DNA from: Lates calcarifer | Lineage: Eukaryota; Chordata; Actinopteri; Centropomidae | Assembly (NCBI RefSeq): GCF_001640805.2 | Contig: NC_066851.1 | Location: 2,772,519 to 2,836,518 of the forward strand | Length of the DNA: 64,000 nucleotides | Direction: 5' to 3' | In this document: piece after piece, positions 14,589 through 27,103 of the stretch | How positions within the stretch are numbered: the stretch's first letter is position 1 | Layout: the number at the start of each line of letters is the position of its first letter | The notes under the pieces: model-generated | What the model saw: the letters and a program-made list of their open reading frames with translations, nothing else | The model's database searches: none | What the model was told of the DNA's origin: nothing | Program-made: the position numbers and the translations under genes

Positions 14589-14614
14589 GTGTTTTCAACA
14601 AATCACAGATTAAA

Positions 14615-16600
14615 TATTTGTATGATACATTGTTTTGAACGGAATTAAAATGACTTTAAATCTGAGGTGTTGGAGTCATGCTCACTGAAACTGTATTTTC
14701 AACCGTAAAATGAATAAGTTCAAATCAAAAACATCTTGAAGTAGTAGTAATCCCATTCCAATACTCTGAGATAACTTGTAATAAATACTGTAATTATACA
14801 GATACTTTGCCGATAGAAGATTTTACAGACAACACATGATCAGTTCATAAAATGACTGCAATAGATGATTGAACTACTGGCACCACTCCATCATCTACAA
14901 CATTAAAATGCTGCTTACATGTTACTTCAGCAATAACAAATGAATAATTTGCTTCTTTTACACATCATTACTCCACCAAGAATTCATTCTGTCCATGTTG
15001 GACACACAGTTTTCCTCTGGTGCCACCCTCAGGTCAAAACGTTAACACCTGAGATATCACATCGTTCATTCATGCTCCTACGTAAGGTAAATGAATCATT
15101 TTGACTCTAACAACTTTCCCCCTCAGCACAACCTTCAGCTTACAAGTTTTCATTTTTAGCTACACTACCGGTAAGACTGGAATAACTTCCAGACCTGAGT
15201 TCACTGATTTCCCCCGACTCCTCCCGACCTGCTGTCAGCTATTGTGTACAGTTACAGCTACACTCTTCACTAAGTTGTAACAGAAAAAAACAATGTTTTC
15301 ATTATTAATGTATAGTAATACATTACTTTATATTATTTATTCTGTTATTTATGTATGTTATTCATTTTAATATTATTATAGTGTATATATTGTTCAGATT
15401 CAGTCTGCTGGATACATTTACATACACATTATATAATAATCCTGAGAAAAGCAACATACCTGCTGTTGTATGATGACTACAGGTACTTGACTGAAGACAA
15501 AGAGGAAAAACAATACTGAAAGTATTTTTGTTGTAATTTTCTTGAGGTCAGTGTGTGGCTTCAGACTTTTAATCTTGTTTCACAAAAATGCCAAATGCCA
15601 TGAAAACATGAAAAGCTGAACTTTGCTGTTTAAAAAAATAGATGTTATATCACTCATCAACCAGAATCCACTACCAGCATCCTGGTTGAGTTTACCAGAA
15701 AACTAACTGTAAAATAAATGACACAGAATCAGAACAAAGTTTCACCTGTCCAGTAATGTGATTCTATCCAGTGCTGCCAGATGTTGAAGTATCGTACCTG
15801 AGGCTTAAAACATGCTGCTAAGATATTGGTGGGTGATGGTGAAGACTGTCAGAGTCAAAGAGCAATGTTGCTGTGATGATTGCAGATGTAGTTACATGAT
15901 GCATGGAGGGGGGCAGTCTCTCAGGACTCACTCAAATGAAACTGTCCCAACACTGGAAACAACAGCACAGCTGTTCAGTAAACTACAGCCTGTGATAGTA
16001 AACAACACCAGCTGAAGCCTGTTCAGCATCCACATGGAAAGTTATCAAGTTCCACACAGCCTACCATGGTGTGTCTATAACTCTCACTCCACACTCCACA
16101 CTCCACACCAGGAGACAGATCTGATCTCACCATCCATGACTGTGTCCACTGTCACCTTCTACAACATCACCAGGGCACTCTATGTGATGTTTTTTTTTTT
16201 TTTTTAATAAGAATAATTATTTAAGAAATGGTTTACTACAGAGAGGATTATAAATTCAGCACTTTTGTTTTGCTAAATTCACCTCAGGGCCTTTTTTCTG
16301 ATACAGAAACTGGCAGCATATGTACCAGTATAGAACCTGTGTGAACAAAGAGTAATGCATTTTCCTATTCCCTCTTAAAGCACAGGATATTATTCTGACC
16401 AGCAGCTGTAGAACACAGTTCATACACAGAAAGATTGTCATTGTCAGTTTGTTATTGTAGGAACTGAACTATGACTACAGTGTCATACCAAGTGGAATTT
16501 ACACAGTAAAAATCACAATGCACAGAAAAACAGCTGGAAAGGAAAGAAAAACACTGACAGTTATTCATGTTATTTCATTGTAGCAATTTTCTATACATGC
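14615..16600. other. Convergent intergenic spacer between enpep and rrh
   Basis: About 2 kb separates two genes that point at each other. It is AT-rich, with a 16-base T run near 16191 and a short CACTCCACA-type repeat near 16085. No gene was recognised. Confidence 0.6.
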
Positions 16601-16606
16601 TTTAAT
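16601..16606 (-). terminator. rrh candidate poly(A) signal (ATTAAA, minus strand)
   Basis: TTTAAT on the plus strand reads ATTAAA in the rrh direction, 45 bases past the rrh stop codon. It is a candidate only. Confidence 0.35.
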
Positions 16607-16650
16607 GCCAAGGGTATATCAATACAATGTAATACTGAAGCAACTTCATC

Positions 16651-19600
16651 TCACTGGGTCAGAGGTTGTTGAGAGGTTGTCATGGGAACCTGGGTACTGA
16701 TGGTGATTCGCTGCCTGGTTTGACATCGGATCATCCCTATGATGGCTCTTCTAAACCTGAGGGAAAAGATCATTTATGTGAAATGCACCATCACTAAAAA
16801 CAGTACAGTAACACATCCCCCTTCTTTACTTCACATAACAGCATACCACAAGTATATAAATAAAAAGTAAGTCTTATTGAAGAATAATGAAAAGAACTCT
16901 CACTCACTTTTTGTTGGCAATGACATAAATGCAGGGGTTGTAAAAAGTGGAGGACTTGGCAAACAGTGGAGCGATGATGGCCATGGGAGCAGGTATGGTC
17001 TTGGGGTCACCAAATGATGCCCAAAGGCACACCATGGAGTAGGGAGACCAGGCCACCAGGAACATGACAATCATCACTATGGACATCTGCTGGCCAGAAA
17101 CACAGCAACACAGCTTTCATCTAACACAAGCACAATACTGGACTTATGGTGAGTTCTAGTTGTACTTGGAAGTCAGAATTTCTGAGTTCCTAGTTGGAAG
17201 TTTCAACTGGAACGCCCCCTGAGGTCAAATTTCCAACTCGGAAAGTCGGAGCAACCACACCAGCCCCGAGATAAGAATTCAGGATGGCTGCTGCTCGCAT
17301 CAGTAGTAGTGAACACTTGTTTGAATGATGTAGGAAAAGCAGTACATTAGAAGCAGCTGCGGTCCAGTATCAGTCCAGTGGACTCTGAATGTGTCAACAT
17401 CTCATTCCAGATGCAGCATGACTTTATCACATCTCTGCCATGGTCAGTGTACCACAGCAGTACAGTCAGAAATCATTAAGTGTTACTTGACTTTCATGTC
17501 GAACTTGTCTACACACTAAAATGATGGCCTGCACCAAATGTGCATCCCACTGTAAGTGGCACTCTACTTCAACAGCATAGCAGAAGAAAGATGTTTTCAC
17601 CTTGGTGACATCCATCTGATCTGACCAGTCGATGTTGATGCTGTCCAGGCAGTTTCCAGCTTTGTATCTCCTCACAGTGACTGACACATTGTAGTAGCAG
17701 TAAAACATGACAGACAGAGGCATGACAAAGTTCACAGCGATCACTGCCATAGGTGTAAGAGATGAACGAGCTGCGGAGGAGAGGCAGAGTTAATATCTGC
17801 TCATACAGAGACACACTGGATTATGTTTAAATACAGTTTTATCAAAGCAGCTGCAGGTTTACAATGTAAGAGTAATAATTCAGGATGTAGGAAAAGACGA
17901 AAAGACAACAGATGTCTGCACTAAATATATTACACTGTAGACACTATACAACATACACTGTTCTACACTGCACACATTACAGACATTATACTAGGCAGAA
18001 TTAATTCTCATAGTTTATATTAGAAATAATCATTACAATTTTTAATCAAATGATTATAATTAACTATAATAATAAAAAAACAAAACCTCAACTAACTAAC
18101 TAAGTACTACTAGTAACTATTCAGTGGGCAATGACTACCACTGTAATACCTTCTCCTCTGGGTCCATTTACAGGAGCCCACCCCTGTAAAATGTTCTGTA
18201 CTAAATAATCCTTATATAATGTGTCACACTACTAAACACTGGGGGAATCTCATCTCACTCTGTCAGTATTTGTTAAATCATCCTGAGATCAGATAAATGT
18301 ATGTCTAATAACAGATTGGCAGATAAGTTGATTCGGTTTGTCCAGTTGAAACTGTTGTCTTTGTTAGTCCTTGTTAGTTGAAGTTGTGACTGCAGTGACT
18401 GATTTTCAGGATAACCTGGGATTTTAATTCTTTAAACCTTAAACCTTGAGTGAGCTGAGAGCTATACAAACCAATAACAGTGGCAGCAGCAATTACTTTG
18501 TCATTAGAAGTGATATATTTTCTCAGTAATTTTTAAAGTCACATGTTATGGCTACTTTCAAATATGCAACAGCATCTGCAGCCTGTTGATAACTCACGCA
18601 TCATTCTGTCTCCAGTTGATGGTGCATGTAGCTCCAGTGGGGTCAGGGGCGTAACCAGCCCAGCCCACTATCGGCATGGAGGACCAGAACACAGCATTCA
18701 GCCACGCTGCCAGAATAAGAAGGTTGTACGATCGTATCGTCATTTTCTGCCCTGGAGAGAGAAATGACATGTTCACAACGAAAATCAGGATGGTCAGTAA
18801 ATCCAGAAGATTTATGGAGAGATACTGATTCATTGCTATTTATTTTTCAAAGGGTTGATGTCCTGCTGGCAGTTAGTTTGCCTTTGTAACTTTGTAAAAT
18901 GCAGTTTGAGACAACTGGACACAGTTTTTTTCTACATGTATAGAGAGCAGAGGGGCAGTGAATAGATACCTATGTCTGGTCTGCAGATGGTGAGATAGCG
19001 GTCGATGGCCACCACAGTCAACAGGCCTATACTGGCCATGCCAAAGAAGATGTTGAGAGCTGCATAGATCTGGAGACAAAAACACAGACATTTTGAAGTT
19101 TAGAGTTTAGAGACCATTCCTGTTGGGAATGACATGGTAATAAGCACGCAGCAGGTGCAGCAATAGCTTTTGTATTTTGTCACTCAGTCAACACTGGGAC
19201 CCTGTGTAACACGTGTTTCGTGACCACTTGCTTTTAAATTTGTTATTTCAGTTTGGAGCAGAAGCAGCACTGAGCAAAAGTCTGCGAGGATCTGCATCAA
19301 CAGACCCAACCTACATGTCGAGGACTATCACAGATGACGAGAGCTGGGTCTATGGCTAGGACTCAGAGACCAAACAGCAGCTTCACAATGGAAGAGATGC
19401 AGTCTTCAAGTGCAGAGAAGGCGCGTCAGGTCAGGGCAGACTAATCATAATAGTGGAGGTGGAACTTAAAGAGTAGTCAGGTAAGCCACGAGAACATGTC
19501 AGTCAGTCACTACCTGCACTGCTCAAAGTGAGCTAATCCTTGTCACACAGTAGTCAAATGAGTTTGTAACACTATTTCAGGTTGTATATGCTTTCATTGA

Positions 19601-22600
19601 TATGACTAACTGTTAGTTTGGTAACATATAAAAGCCAAACAGGTGATAGAAGTTGAAAGCTTTGCCTAAGTCAGACGTTAAAGGAGGATAGGGCTATTTC
19701 TGGGAAGCAGTGCGTAGCAGTGTAAAATTGTTTTGTTATTGAGCAAAAATACCAGTAGAAAATATTTCTCTGTTCATTTTTGGCCAGCACTAAAACTCTC
19801 CACTCTGTCCACTCATTGGTCTGATCGTCGTACAGCAGGCCTGTCCTCTCACCTCTGCAGCATCTCCACACTGATCTGAATGTCAGAAGTCCATGGACAC
19901 ATAGTAATGACCTTCATTTCATCAGAATGGGCAAGCAAATTATTCTTGCTTTTATTTTTCTCGTCTGCATTATTTCAACTCCCTTTTTGACTGTCTTAAC
20001 AAATCATCTTTAGATCTGTTGCAATCTGTCCATAGTGCAGCTGCACATCTTTTAGCTAATTCCAGGAGGAGATCTCGTATGTCTCCGATTTTGAAATCTC
20101 CTCACTGGCTCCATTTCAAAATTCTTGTGTTAACTTTTAAAGCTTTGAATGGTTAGGCACTCCAGTACATCTCAGAGCTTTTATCAACCTACTAAATCAA
20201 CCAGTCCCTCATGTCTTCAGAGCAGAGATTGCTGGTGGTGTCTCAAACCTGTTGTAAAAAATGAGGAGATCGGCCCTTCGAGGTGATGGCTCCAAAACTC
20301 CAGAATGTTTTGCCATTATCCCTTTGTTTTATTAACTCAGAGGAGGCTTTTAAAAAACAGTGAGAGACACTGCTTTTCAGACAGGCATTTGGGTAACGAT
20401 CTTGTGTTGCTCATGTATCTGTTTTATTGTTTTTGCTCTCTTCATGTTAGGCACTTTGTGACTTCGTCTGTGAAAGGTGCTTTACAAATTAAGCAATATT
20501 AACTGAGAGGGTGTGCTTTAACGTCATTTGAGCACGACAGTGATGCGGTCAGTGACCGAGGCGCTTGCGTGGCACACCCTCGAGTTTAATATTGCAATTA
20601 TACAACTATTACCAACAAAGTAAAATGTGTATGGCGGAGTAATATTTTTAGTGATGAGTAAGGTGTGCTGTCATACTGATTTGAGCACATTTTAAATGTC
20701 CTGTGGACCAATCAGATTGTTCGTCTGAACTACTTGTTGTATAATAAACTTTACTTACTTACCTACTAATCTGGTGCATATACAGTACATTTTCCTATCA
20801 TTCCACACGTCTCTTACTGTATTAACTTGTTTTTTTTGTTTTGGGTGACCTTGTTTGTGTAGTCAATATGTTTTGTGCTGTTGTATTTGTTCTGTAATTT
20901 GTCTAGAATTTGTATCATAGTAATAAACATGTACACATATAAAGTTAAGTATTTCTCACTCCTTAACTGTTAACAGACCTTGCTACCTCTGTCCAGTCAC
21001 TTGTTCCCCCATTAAAACAATGCTGGTTCAGACACTCTTTTTGGAAGATACAGTCATTTCCTATGAGTAGGTACTGTATAGAAAAGCCATCACTGGCCAG
21101 CTCTCCATCTCACTGTAGATTAGTATCACATGGGTCAATATCACTGTGCAATAACAAGGACTGAGAAAAATACTTATAATCTGCTGAAATAATCCCAACA
21201 CGTGACCTTCTACAGAGCAGCAGCTGAGGTGAATGTGCGTCAGTCTGCTCACAGGTTTAGTCTCATGGGCAGAATAAGACGTGCTAGTTAGTGTGACGTT
21301 TTTAGAGGTTTTAGAAAACATGATGAGATGGAGAACTATAAGGTTGGGGAAAGGTCTGATTTGGTCTTATGAATTACTGCCATATATTAACATATATCTG
21401 GGAGGAATATGTGGATTATATGAACACATTCTTCTCAAAACAAGCCAGCAAAAATATTGTTAAGCACCAGGAGGGGGCTGAGTCCAACCTCATAGGTTTA
21501 CATGACGCCATGATTCAATGTCAAAGGTTCTCACCTTATATAGATCATAATGTGTAGTGTATGTTTTTATTTTAGCTTTTTCCCCTTATGTCATCAATGG
21601 AATAACTAAGTTCAGTCCGCAGACAAAAGAAGCCCTGATCTGATGTTTCTGATCCTATGTAACACAGATCACATGAAATCTGATCTTTTCAGTTCTGGAT
21701 TGGGACATCTCTACATGTGGTCCTAAACCAGATACAGATTTGACCTCAGTCTGAACAGTCATATCCAAATTCATGACACTAACATCACTCAGCAAAGCCA
21801 TTCACATCATGATCCCATCACTCTGCATCCCTGTATGGCACTAAGAATTAGAATTAGAAATTTGGCTCTCTTTCTCCTCATCCTCGTCCTTGTTGTCTCC
21901 TGCCCACAAATTTGCTGGCTGCCACTGCACATTAACAATGGCTTCCATGGTGTCTTTCATACCACAGTGTGCGTGTATGACGTCTTTGTTATTGTTCTTT
22001 TGCTCTTGCGGGTCAGTTCAGGACTGTGATCAGTTAACACTAAAAAATGGTAAATAATGTGAACAGCAAACAAAAAGATCTGAGCATAATCTAATATGTA
22101 TGTAGATAGTTGCTATCAGTGAAATAATGCACATCAAGTCAATTCTATTCATATAGCCCAATATCACAAATCACACATTTGCCTTAAGGGACAAATGCAG
22201 TAGATGACCCAACATGTGAAACTACAGTTGAATGCACTCACACCCACCCACCTGACAACCAGTGTAGCCAAACTTCCAGCTGCCATGGATGTCTGAGGCA
22301 GCTGGACATGGGATAGCCGATACCTGCCACTCCGATGTCGGTAAAAGCCAGGTTGATTATAATGAAGTTGGTTGCAGTGCGGAGCTCCTTGAACTTCACA
22401 AACATGAGCAGCACCACAATGTTGCTCATTAAACTGATGACACCTGAGAAGGAGAAGGAGAGAAGATGTGAAGTGCAGTGTCACAATGTGGGAGGTAAAA
22501 ATCTGGCAACACCTAATACTATATTCAATCTCAACATGAGTCACGCTGGCTGAGGAGTAAAGAAAACATGAGTTCCTTTAGCTGCAATTCCTCTGAGGAC

Positions 22601-25600
22601 TCTAACAGACACTGTTTTCAATATAATGTAAAGTCAATAACTCACAAAAAGTGAGTATCTCAATATCAAACTTACCTTCTATAATGTATTGAGGTTGGTA
22701 AACATAAGCATGTTGTTTAGGAATTGTCTGATTTGCTGCCAGTAGCTGAGTACATATGGCACACATGACCAGGGGAACAATGCAGAACAATTTAAAAGTT
22801 AAAGCTGAATGTACTTTTTAAATTTCTAATTTACATGCAGAATTTTTACAGCCATGCTTCTAACAGGCAGTTAATGGTCACATAGATTCCCCATAGAGCA
22901 TCGCATGCACCAAGGCTGCTGCTTGTTTGCAATATCTTTAGACTTCTGCAATATCGTTAGACCTGTCTCTGTATGCTGATGATTTGTTACTGTATATGGA
23001 CCAGGTTCCTGGACCAGGAGAGTGGCAACAGCAATGGAATGAGGGAGAGGAGTTGAGGGAGGTGAGGCAGAAGGACTGACATGGGTGGACGCATGAGTAG
23101 TGGATGAAGAGCTGGGGATCTTATACTGCAGGTGATGGTTAATGGAAAACAGGTGAGCAGGAAGCTGTGCCATGCTTCCACACACACAGAGACAGAGAAG
23201 GGGAGACACAAGGGAGGACAGCAGGGAGAAACAAAGAAACACTAGTGGAGAAATCAGGTCACAGAGGGAGCTGTGACAGGACTTCCCCCTCAGGGAACAT
23301 TCCCCCCAAGACGGTGAGTTGAGGGAGGCGAGGCAGAAGAACTCACACACGTGAACACACTAGTGTTCACGATATAATATATTAAGTTACTTGATTATTA
23401 TCTGTTTTATTTAACTGCACAATGCCTTGTAAACTTATGGAGTGCCTAGGAATCACCCACTCACATAGCCAATCTGACCTTTCATCTTGGGTCTGTAAAA
23501 ATGCAACATGAATCATGGGGGTCTATAGGTGTGGTTTGGGTATAGAACATAGCTCTATCCTAACATAGATACTATTAATTGGAAGGAGGAGCTGGAGTAC
23601 GGTGTAACATTTGTTAAACTTCATACAGTCTCAATCATTAACTGTTACAGTATCAAATGATCCACAGACTATGTATTGGCCTGCAGATGCTGTATAGATC
23701 CAGTACACTCCCTTTGTAATCAAAAGTCCATTGGCACATACTTTCACATCTAGATTGGTGATTATTTTGGCATCATGTTACCCAGATATTATCAGATGTT
23801 ACCTGGGTTCATATACATTGTTTACCAGGAGTATATTATAGGTAACATCCTATTCAGCATCTTTTCATTTGTTTTCTATATTCTTTTCTCTCTTTTTCTT
23901 TTGCAGTTATTTTTACATCATCACCTGTGTGAATGGAATAAAACAAATAAAAATGAATAAAAATGTTGGTCATAAAAGAAAGACCTTTTTTGCTACATTG
24001 TGTTGCAATAATTGCTTAGAATGAGCCATCATTAATGTCACCTGTGCTTTTTCTGCTGTGCCGAGTCAAATGTCTGCTTTGAAAAGCAACTGTGACTATG
24101 AATGTGGGGAATATTAAAAAAAAAAAAAAATAGTGCTGTGATGTGAGCAAGCCTCTAAAATTCAGGTTAGAGAGCAAGATGTCGTGATCAGAACGAGATG
24201 GACAGAACTTTGACAGGAAAAAAGAAAAAAAATTCAGCTTGATATCAAATTAGAATATGAAGAGATCTATCTGACTTTCAGTGAAACTGCTTTGGCTTCT
24301 CAAGGAGATTTAGGAAAAGTTTTGGAACCAGTGCATTACCTTTTTTATGACTTAGACTCGCTGAGTGGAACAAACCAAAACTGAAGCCCTTAGAGAAATG
24401 CAAAATTGTGGATTCAGAAACTATGTTAAAGGTACCTGTTCTGTAACCAGATCCTATGTACTGAACATTTAACATGCTTGCAGCCAATCTCATATCCACA
24501 ATGATACAGTGCCAAGACTTGGATAAGTTACATAACTCTATCAGAGCTGCTTTTCAAAGGATAACAATGGACTCATTTCCTTTCACTATTTAAGGCCTTG
24601 CAAAATTTACACCCACCTATTTATGATACTGTTAATATTTCCTTTACAGTTAACCCCCTCCCACCCCCACGTCTCATGTTACCACTGTCTACAAAACTGA
24701 TTAGAACAGATGTTATCTGTTAAACATACAGCGAGGTCACCTAACATCATCCATGTTAACTGCAGCTACACTTACTTTTTCTTACAAAGTAGTTCCAATG
24801 AAACCCACAGACCACAGTGACACAGGTGACACTAAATTTTAATGTTATAGAAAGTTCCTCATAACCGACTTTTAACTCATGAAGATCCCAAGAAAATAAA
24901 ACAAATTTCTAAATAAGTAAAGCTTCAGAGATGTGTTACATGTGATTCATTTAGTCTGTTTTACATCCCCCATAACTGGCTCTGGCAGTGGACAAAATTA
25001 TAATGTGAGTAAACCAACCCTCATTGGTACATTGAGAACATTAAAATGTTATCAGTGTAATTAAAAATATTCTGTACCTTACCACCACAACATGACATGT
25101 TAATATGTGTACATATACTGTACATATACAATGTAACAACAGTACTAGGCTAATCTTTTCTCCCATAAATGAGGGGAGAATAGTGTTGAAAGTAACAAGT
25201 CTATTTTCAGACATACCAGTCCATACAGGTCTGATATGTTTGTCTTTGTCAGCAGGTGGAGAACACAACACCTAAGAGAACCATGAAATATTGTGTGGGT
25301 TATGTCACTCTCTCCAGAATTTATTGTGAATTTGTTATAAAATGTCCTGATAGTCTGAAACCTGTGAGCTGTTTTGAGTGCTTAAACAATGCCTGAATAC
25401 AGACTACAGAATTAAATGGCCTGTCTGGCTCTACAGATGAACATCAGGTAGAGAATTACACAGAAACGGCAAATACTCGCATTGTTCATCATGAAATCTA
25501 TCTATGAAAAATGCTATCAGCTGTTTCCTTTGTTTGTTACCTGCAGTAATGAGATATCCAGCCACTATGTTGTGCTCCAGTTGAGTAAAGGCACTTTTTC

Positions 25601-25652
25601 CCCCGTAAGGTGCAACATCATCTGAAATATTAACTCCAGAATCAATCCCCAT
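16651..25652 (-). CDS. rrh: Peropsin (visual pigment-like receptor), 7 exons, two 1-nt frameshifts
   Basis: A seven-transmembrane retinal-binding opsin, expressed in the retinal pigment epithelium of other vertebrates. Exons in transcript order: 25541-25652, 22252-22443, 18970-19069, 18598-18751, 17601-17770, 16908-17086, 16651-16756, all GT-AG. Reading through the two insertions gives 336 residues, against about 337 in human. Diagnostic sequence: LEHNIVAGYL at the N-terminus, FKELRTATNFIIINLAFTDI (TM1-TM2), DRYLTIC after TM3, YAPDPTGATCTINWR in the second extracellular loop, and FAKSSTFYNPCIY in TM7, where Lys carries the retinal Schiff base. The ATG at 25652 starts an N-terminus with an NIS glycosylation site. 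Exon 2 and exon 5 are each one base too long for the flanking phases. As read, the protein would stop at TGA 18643-18645. The rest is well conserved, so an assembly error or very recent gene loss are both possible. Confidence 0.93.
17601..17770 (-). CDS. rrh: rrh exon 5 with an inserted base
   Basis: Encodes the end of extracellular loop 2 and TM5. The frame runs ...ASFISYT, then one extra T at about 17751, then MAVIAVNFVMPLSVMFYCYY in the next frame. The exon is 170 bases where the flanking phases need 169. Both halves match peropsin closely. Confidence 0.88.
19270..19460 (+). mobile_element. Mariner-like transposase fragment (decayed)
   Basis: One plus-strand frame reads ITDDESWVYG, a stop, then DSETKQQ. 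This matches the block around the first catalytic Asp of mariner transposases. The copy has stops and frame changes and no recognisable ends. It lies in rrh intron 2, antisense to rrh. Confidence 0.65.
19965..20492 (+). mobile_element. 3' end of a LINE ORF2 (non-LTR retrotransposon remnant)
   Basis: Broken plus-strand frames read LLQSVHSAAAHLLANSRRRS, SPILKSPHWL, then EAFKKQ and ETLLFRQAFG. This is the usual C-terminal run of fish LINE polyproteins. It is followed by a typical 3' tail ending in CTGTGAAAGGTGCTTTACAAAT. There are several stops, so it is dead. It lies in rrh intron 2. Confidence 0.75.
20505..20583. repeat. Short inverted repeat, possible MITE fragment
   Basis: AGAGGGTGTGC near 20507 is mirrored by GCACACCCTCG near 20572. 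A related TTTGAGCAC block recurs about 150 bases later. It immediately follows the LINE tail. Family not identified. Confidence 0.35.
22252..22443 (-). CDS. rrh: rrh exon 2 with an inserted base
   Basis: Encodes TM1 to TM2. The frame runs through GVAGIGYPMS. One extra base within 22303-22306 then shifts the rest; the next frame resumes the family sequence as AASDIHGSWKFGYTGCQ. The exon is 192 bases where phase requires 191. Confidence 0.88.
22444..25540 (-). other. rrh intron 1
   Basis: A 3.1 kb intron. It holds a short direct repeat around 23051-23345 and a run of A at about 24117-24130. Otherwise no gene or repeat family was recognised. Confidence 0.6.
23051..23345. repeat. Direct repeat pair, about 29 bases each, 265 bases apart
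   Basis: Copies of GTTGAGGGAGG(T/C)GAGGCAGAAG lie near 23052 and 23318, each followed by a similar ACTGAC/ACTCAC stretch. The purine-rich DNA between them may belong to an old unidentified element. Confidence 0.45.
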
Positions 25653-25826
25653 TTTCCAAGTTAGAAAAAAGAAAAATTACACCCAGTTGAAGTCAGTAGT
25701 CTTAATTCCAAAATTACACAGAGAGTTACTGAAGAATCTGAACAGATGCAAAAATGCTGCTTCTATCTAAAATCTGCAGGGCATTGTGGGGAGGTGGGGG
25801 CTAAAGGTGGAGAAATGGGGTGAAGG

Positions 25827-26044
25827 GGATTATTGCATACCACCACTCCCCTGTCCCCAGTTAGCAGGAGGCAGTCCGTGTGTAACATGGGCAGCAGGGC
25901 CGCACAAGACTGGATTACCACTCACGTGGAGTTGCTTGCAGGTTGGGCTCTGACCAATAAGCTTTGACATTACAAAGTTGAGTTAATGCCGGACTGAAGA
26001 CTATTCAGAGGGTACACACTGTGGGCAACGCCAACACTGGATTA
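25827..26044 (-). promoter_or_regulatory. Candidate rrh upstream region with three GGATTA (OTX/CRX-type) cores
   Basis: GGATTA occurs at 25827-25832, 25912-25917 and 26039-26044, all within 400 bases upstream of the rrh ATG. GGATTA/TAATCC is the core bound by OTX2/CRX homeodomains, which drive retinal and RPE genes. A functional role here is inference. Confidence 0.35.
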
Positions 26045-26577
26045 GCAGCAGACAAAGGCCAAAGGGCACAGACTCACTGTGTGGCACTTAGTCAGCAATG
26101 GAAAGGGCATTAAGGTGACTGTTTTTATCTCATCTTGAGGCTCTTTTCTATAGAAAGGGTTCGTGTCAATAGAGTTACTTTGAAAGAGTAATGATCCTCA
26201 AAGCCAAATTGTTTGAGTAATAAAGTTTTTACAGTTTTTACTTAGTTTAGGGGATGAATAAGATTTCACATTTCATTTTTGCCCCTGGGCCTGCTACTGA
26301 GTTGACAGTGCCCCATGAAGTTTTCTCACTGCATTGACAGGTAAGACATGGTGGCCCATGGGCCAGATCAGGATATCTGTCTGAAACTGTGGGTTCTAAA
26401 TGTTTGCTGCTTAAAAGCTTTATTTGCTAACAATTATGAAAATAACTTTAAACTGTGACAAATATAAACATTTCCCAAATGTTAAAATCTAACTGATATA
26501 TGCAGTGATTCATGTAGCAGATGAATTAAGATGTTACATATTTACACATTTGTTAGGTATTTTGAGTACCCAGGTTA

Positions 26578-26905
26578 GTGGTGGACCAGTGGAAGAAGTA
26601 GTGCTCAGATCCTGTACTTAAGTAAAAGTACCAGTACAAGGCTGTAAGAAATACTCCATTAGAAGTAAGTTGTAGTATTAAAACCCAGCCTTATACTAGA
26701 TTTGCGGTGATGTGGGTGTTACAGCCTGTCATATACCACATCTGAAATGACTGTACTATTTTGACATCTGATTTCAGTGGAATATTTTCCATATCCTTTA
26801 ACTAAATGAGGCAATACTGCAACACAGTACATAAGTATTACCAACAAAATGTACTCATTCTGCAATAAAATATTGATATTATTCTATCTGACCTGTTACT
26901 GCTGG
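26578..26905. mobile_element. Dispersed teleost repeat (non-autonomous DNA-element type)
   Basis: The block has CTTAAGTAAAAGTACCAGTA, then AAATACTCCATTA-, and later TACTCATTCTGCAATAAAAT. This pattern is very common in percomorph genomes and is usually treated as a hAT-like non-autonomous element. The assignment is from memory. It ends just before the cox8b promoter region. Confidence 0.6.
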
Positions 26906-27020
26906 TGTATCATGTAGGTGTCATCTGTTTTCCATCCTGTAGTCTAGAACAACATCATCCAGGACGGTAGGTGGCACTGTGCGACTCGCTGCTGATCTTC
27001 GCCGAGGACAAGGGGAGAAA

Positions 27021-27046
27021 TGACGTTTGTATTGAAGCACTTCCTG
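27021..27046 (+). promoter_or_regulatory. Possible cox8b proximal promoter / 5' UTR elements
   Basis: TGACGT (CRE half-type) at 27021-27026 and ACTTCCTG (ETS/GABP-type core) at 27039-27046 lie 60-80 bases before the cox8b ATG, in a locally GC-richer stretch. Such sites are common in nuclear genes for oxidative phosphorylation. I cannot place the transcription start. Confidence 0.3.
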
Positions 27047-27103
27047 TTAACGTAATACCAGCTTCCTCAGTCGAAAGACATCTCTTCACCGTAGCGGATA
27101 AAC

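Noticed and set aside
17150..17275. Inverted-looking GGAAGT/ACTTGGAA stretch in rrh intron 5
   Set aside because: Probably a fragment of a dispersed repeat; too short to set ends or family.
22871..23350. 159-codon minus-strand frame in rrh intron 1
   Set aside because: Ser/Pro/Leu-rich translation of a purine-rich repeat on the other strand; no relation to the opsin.
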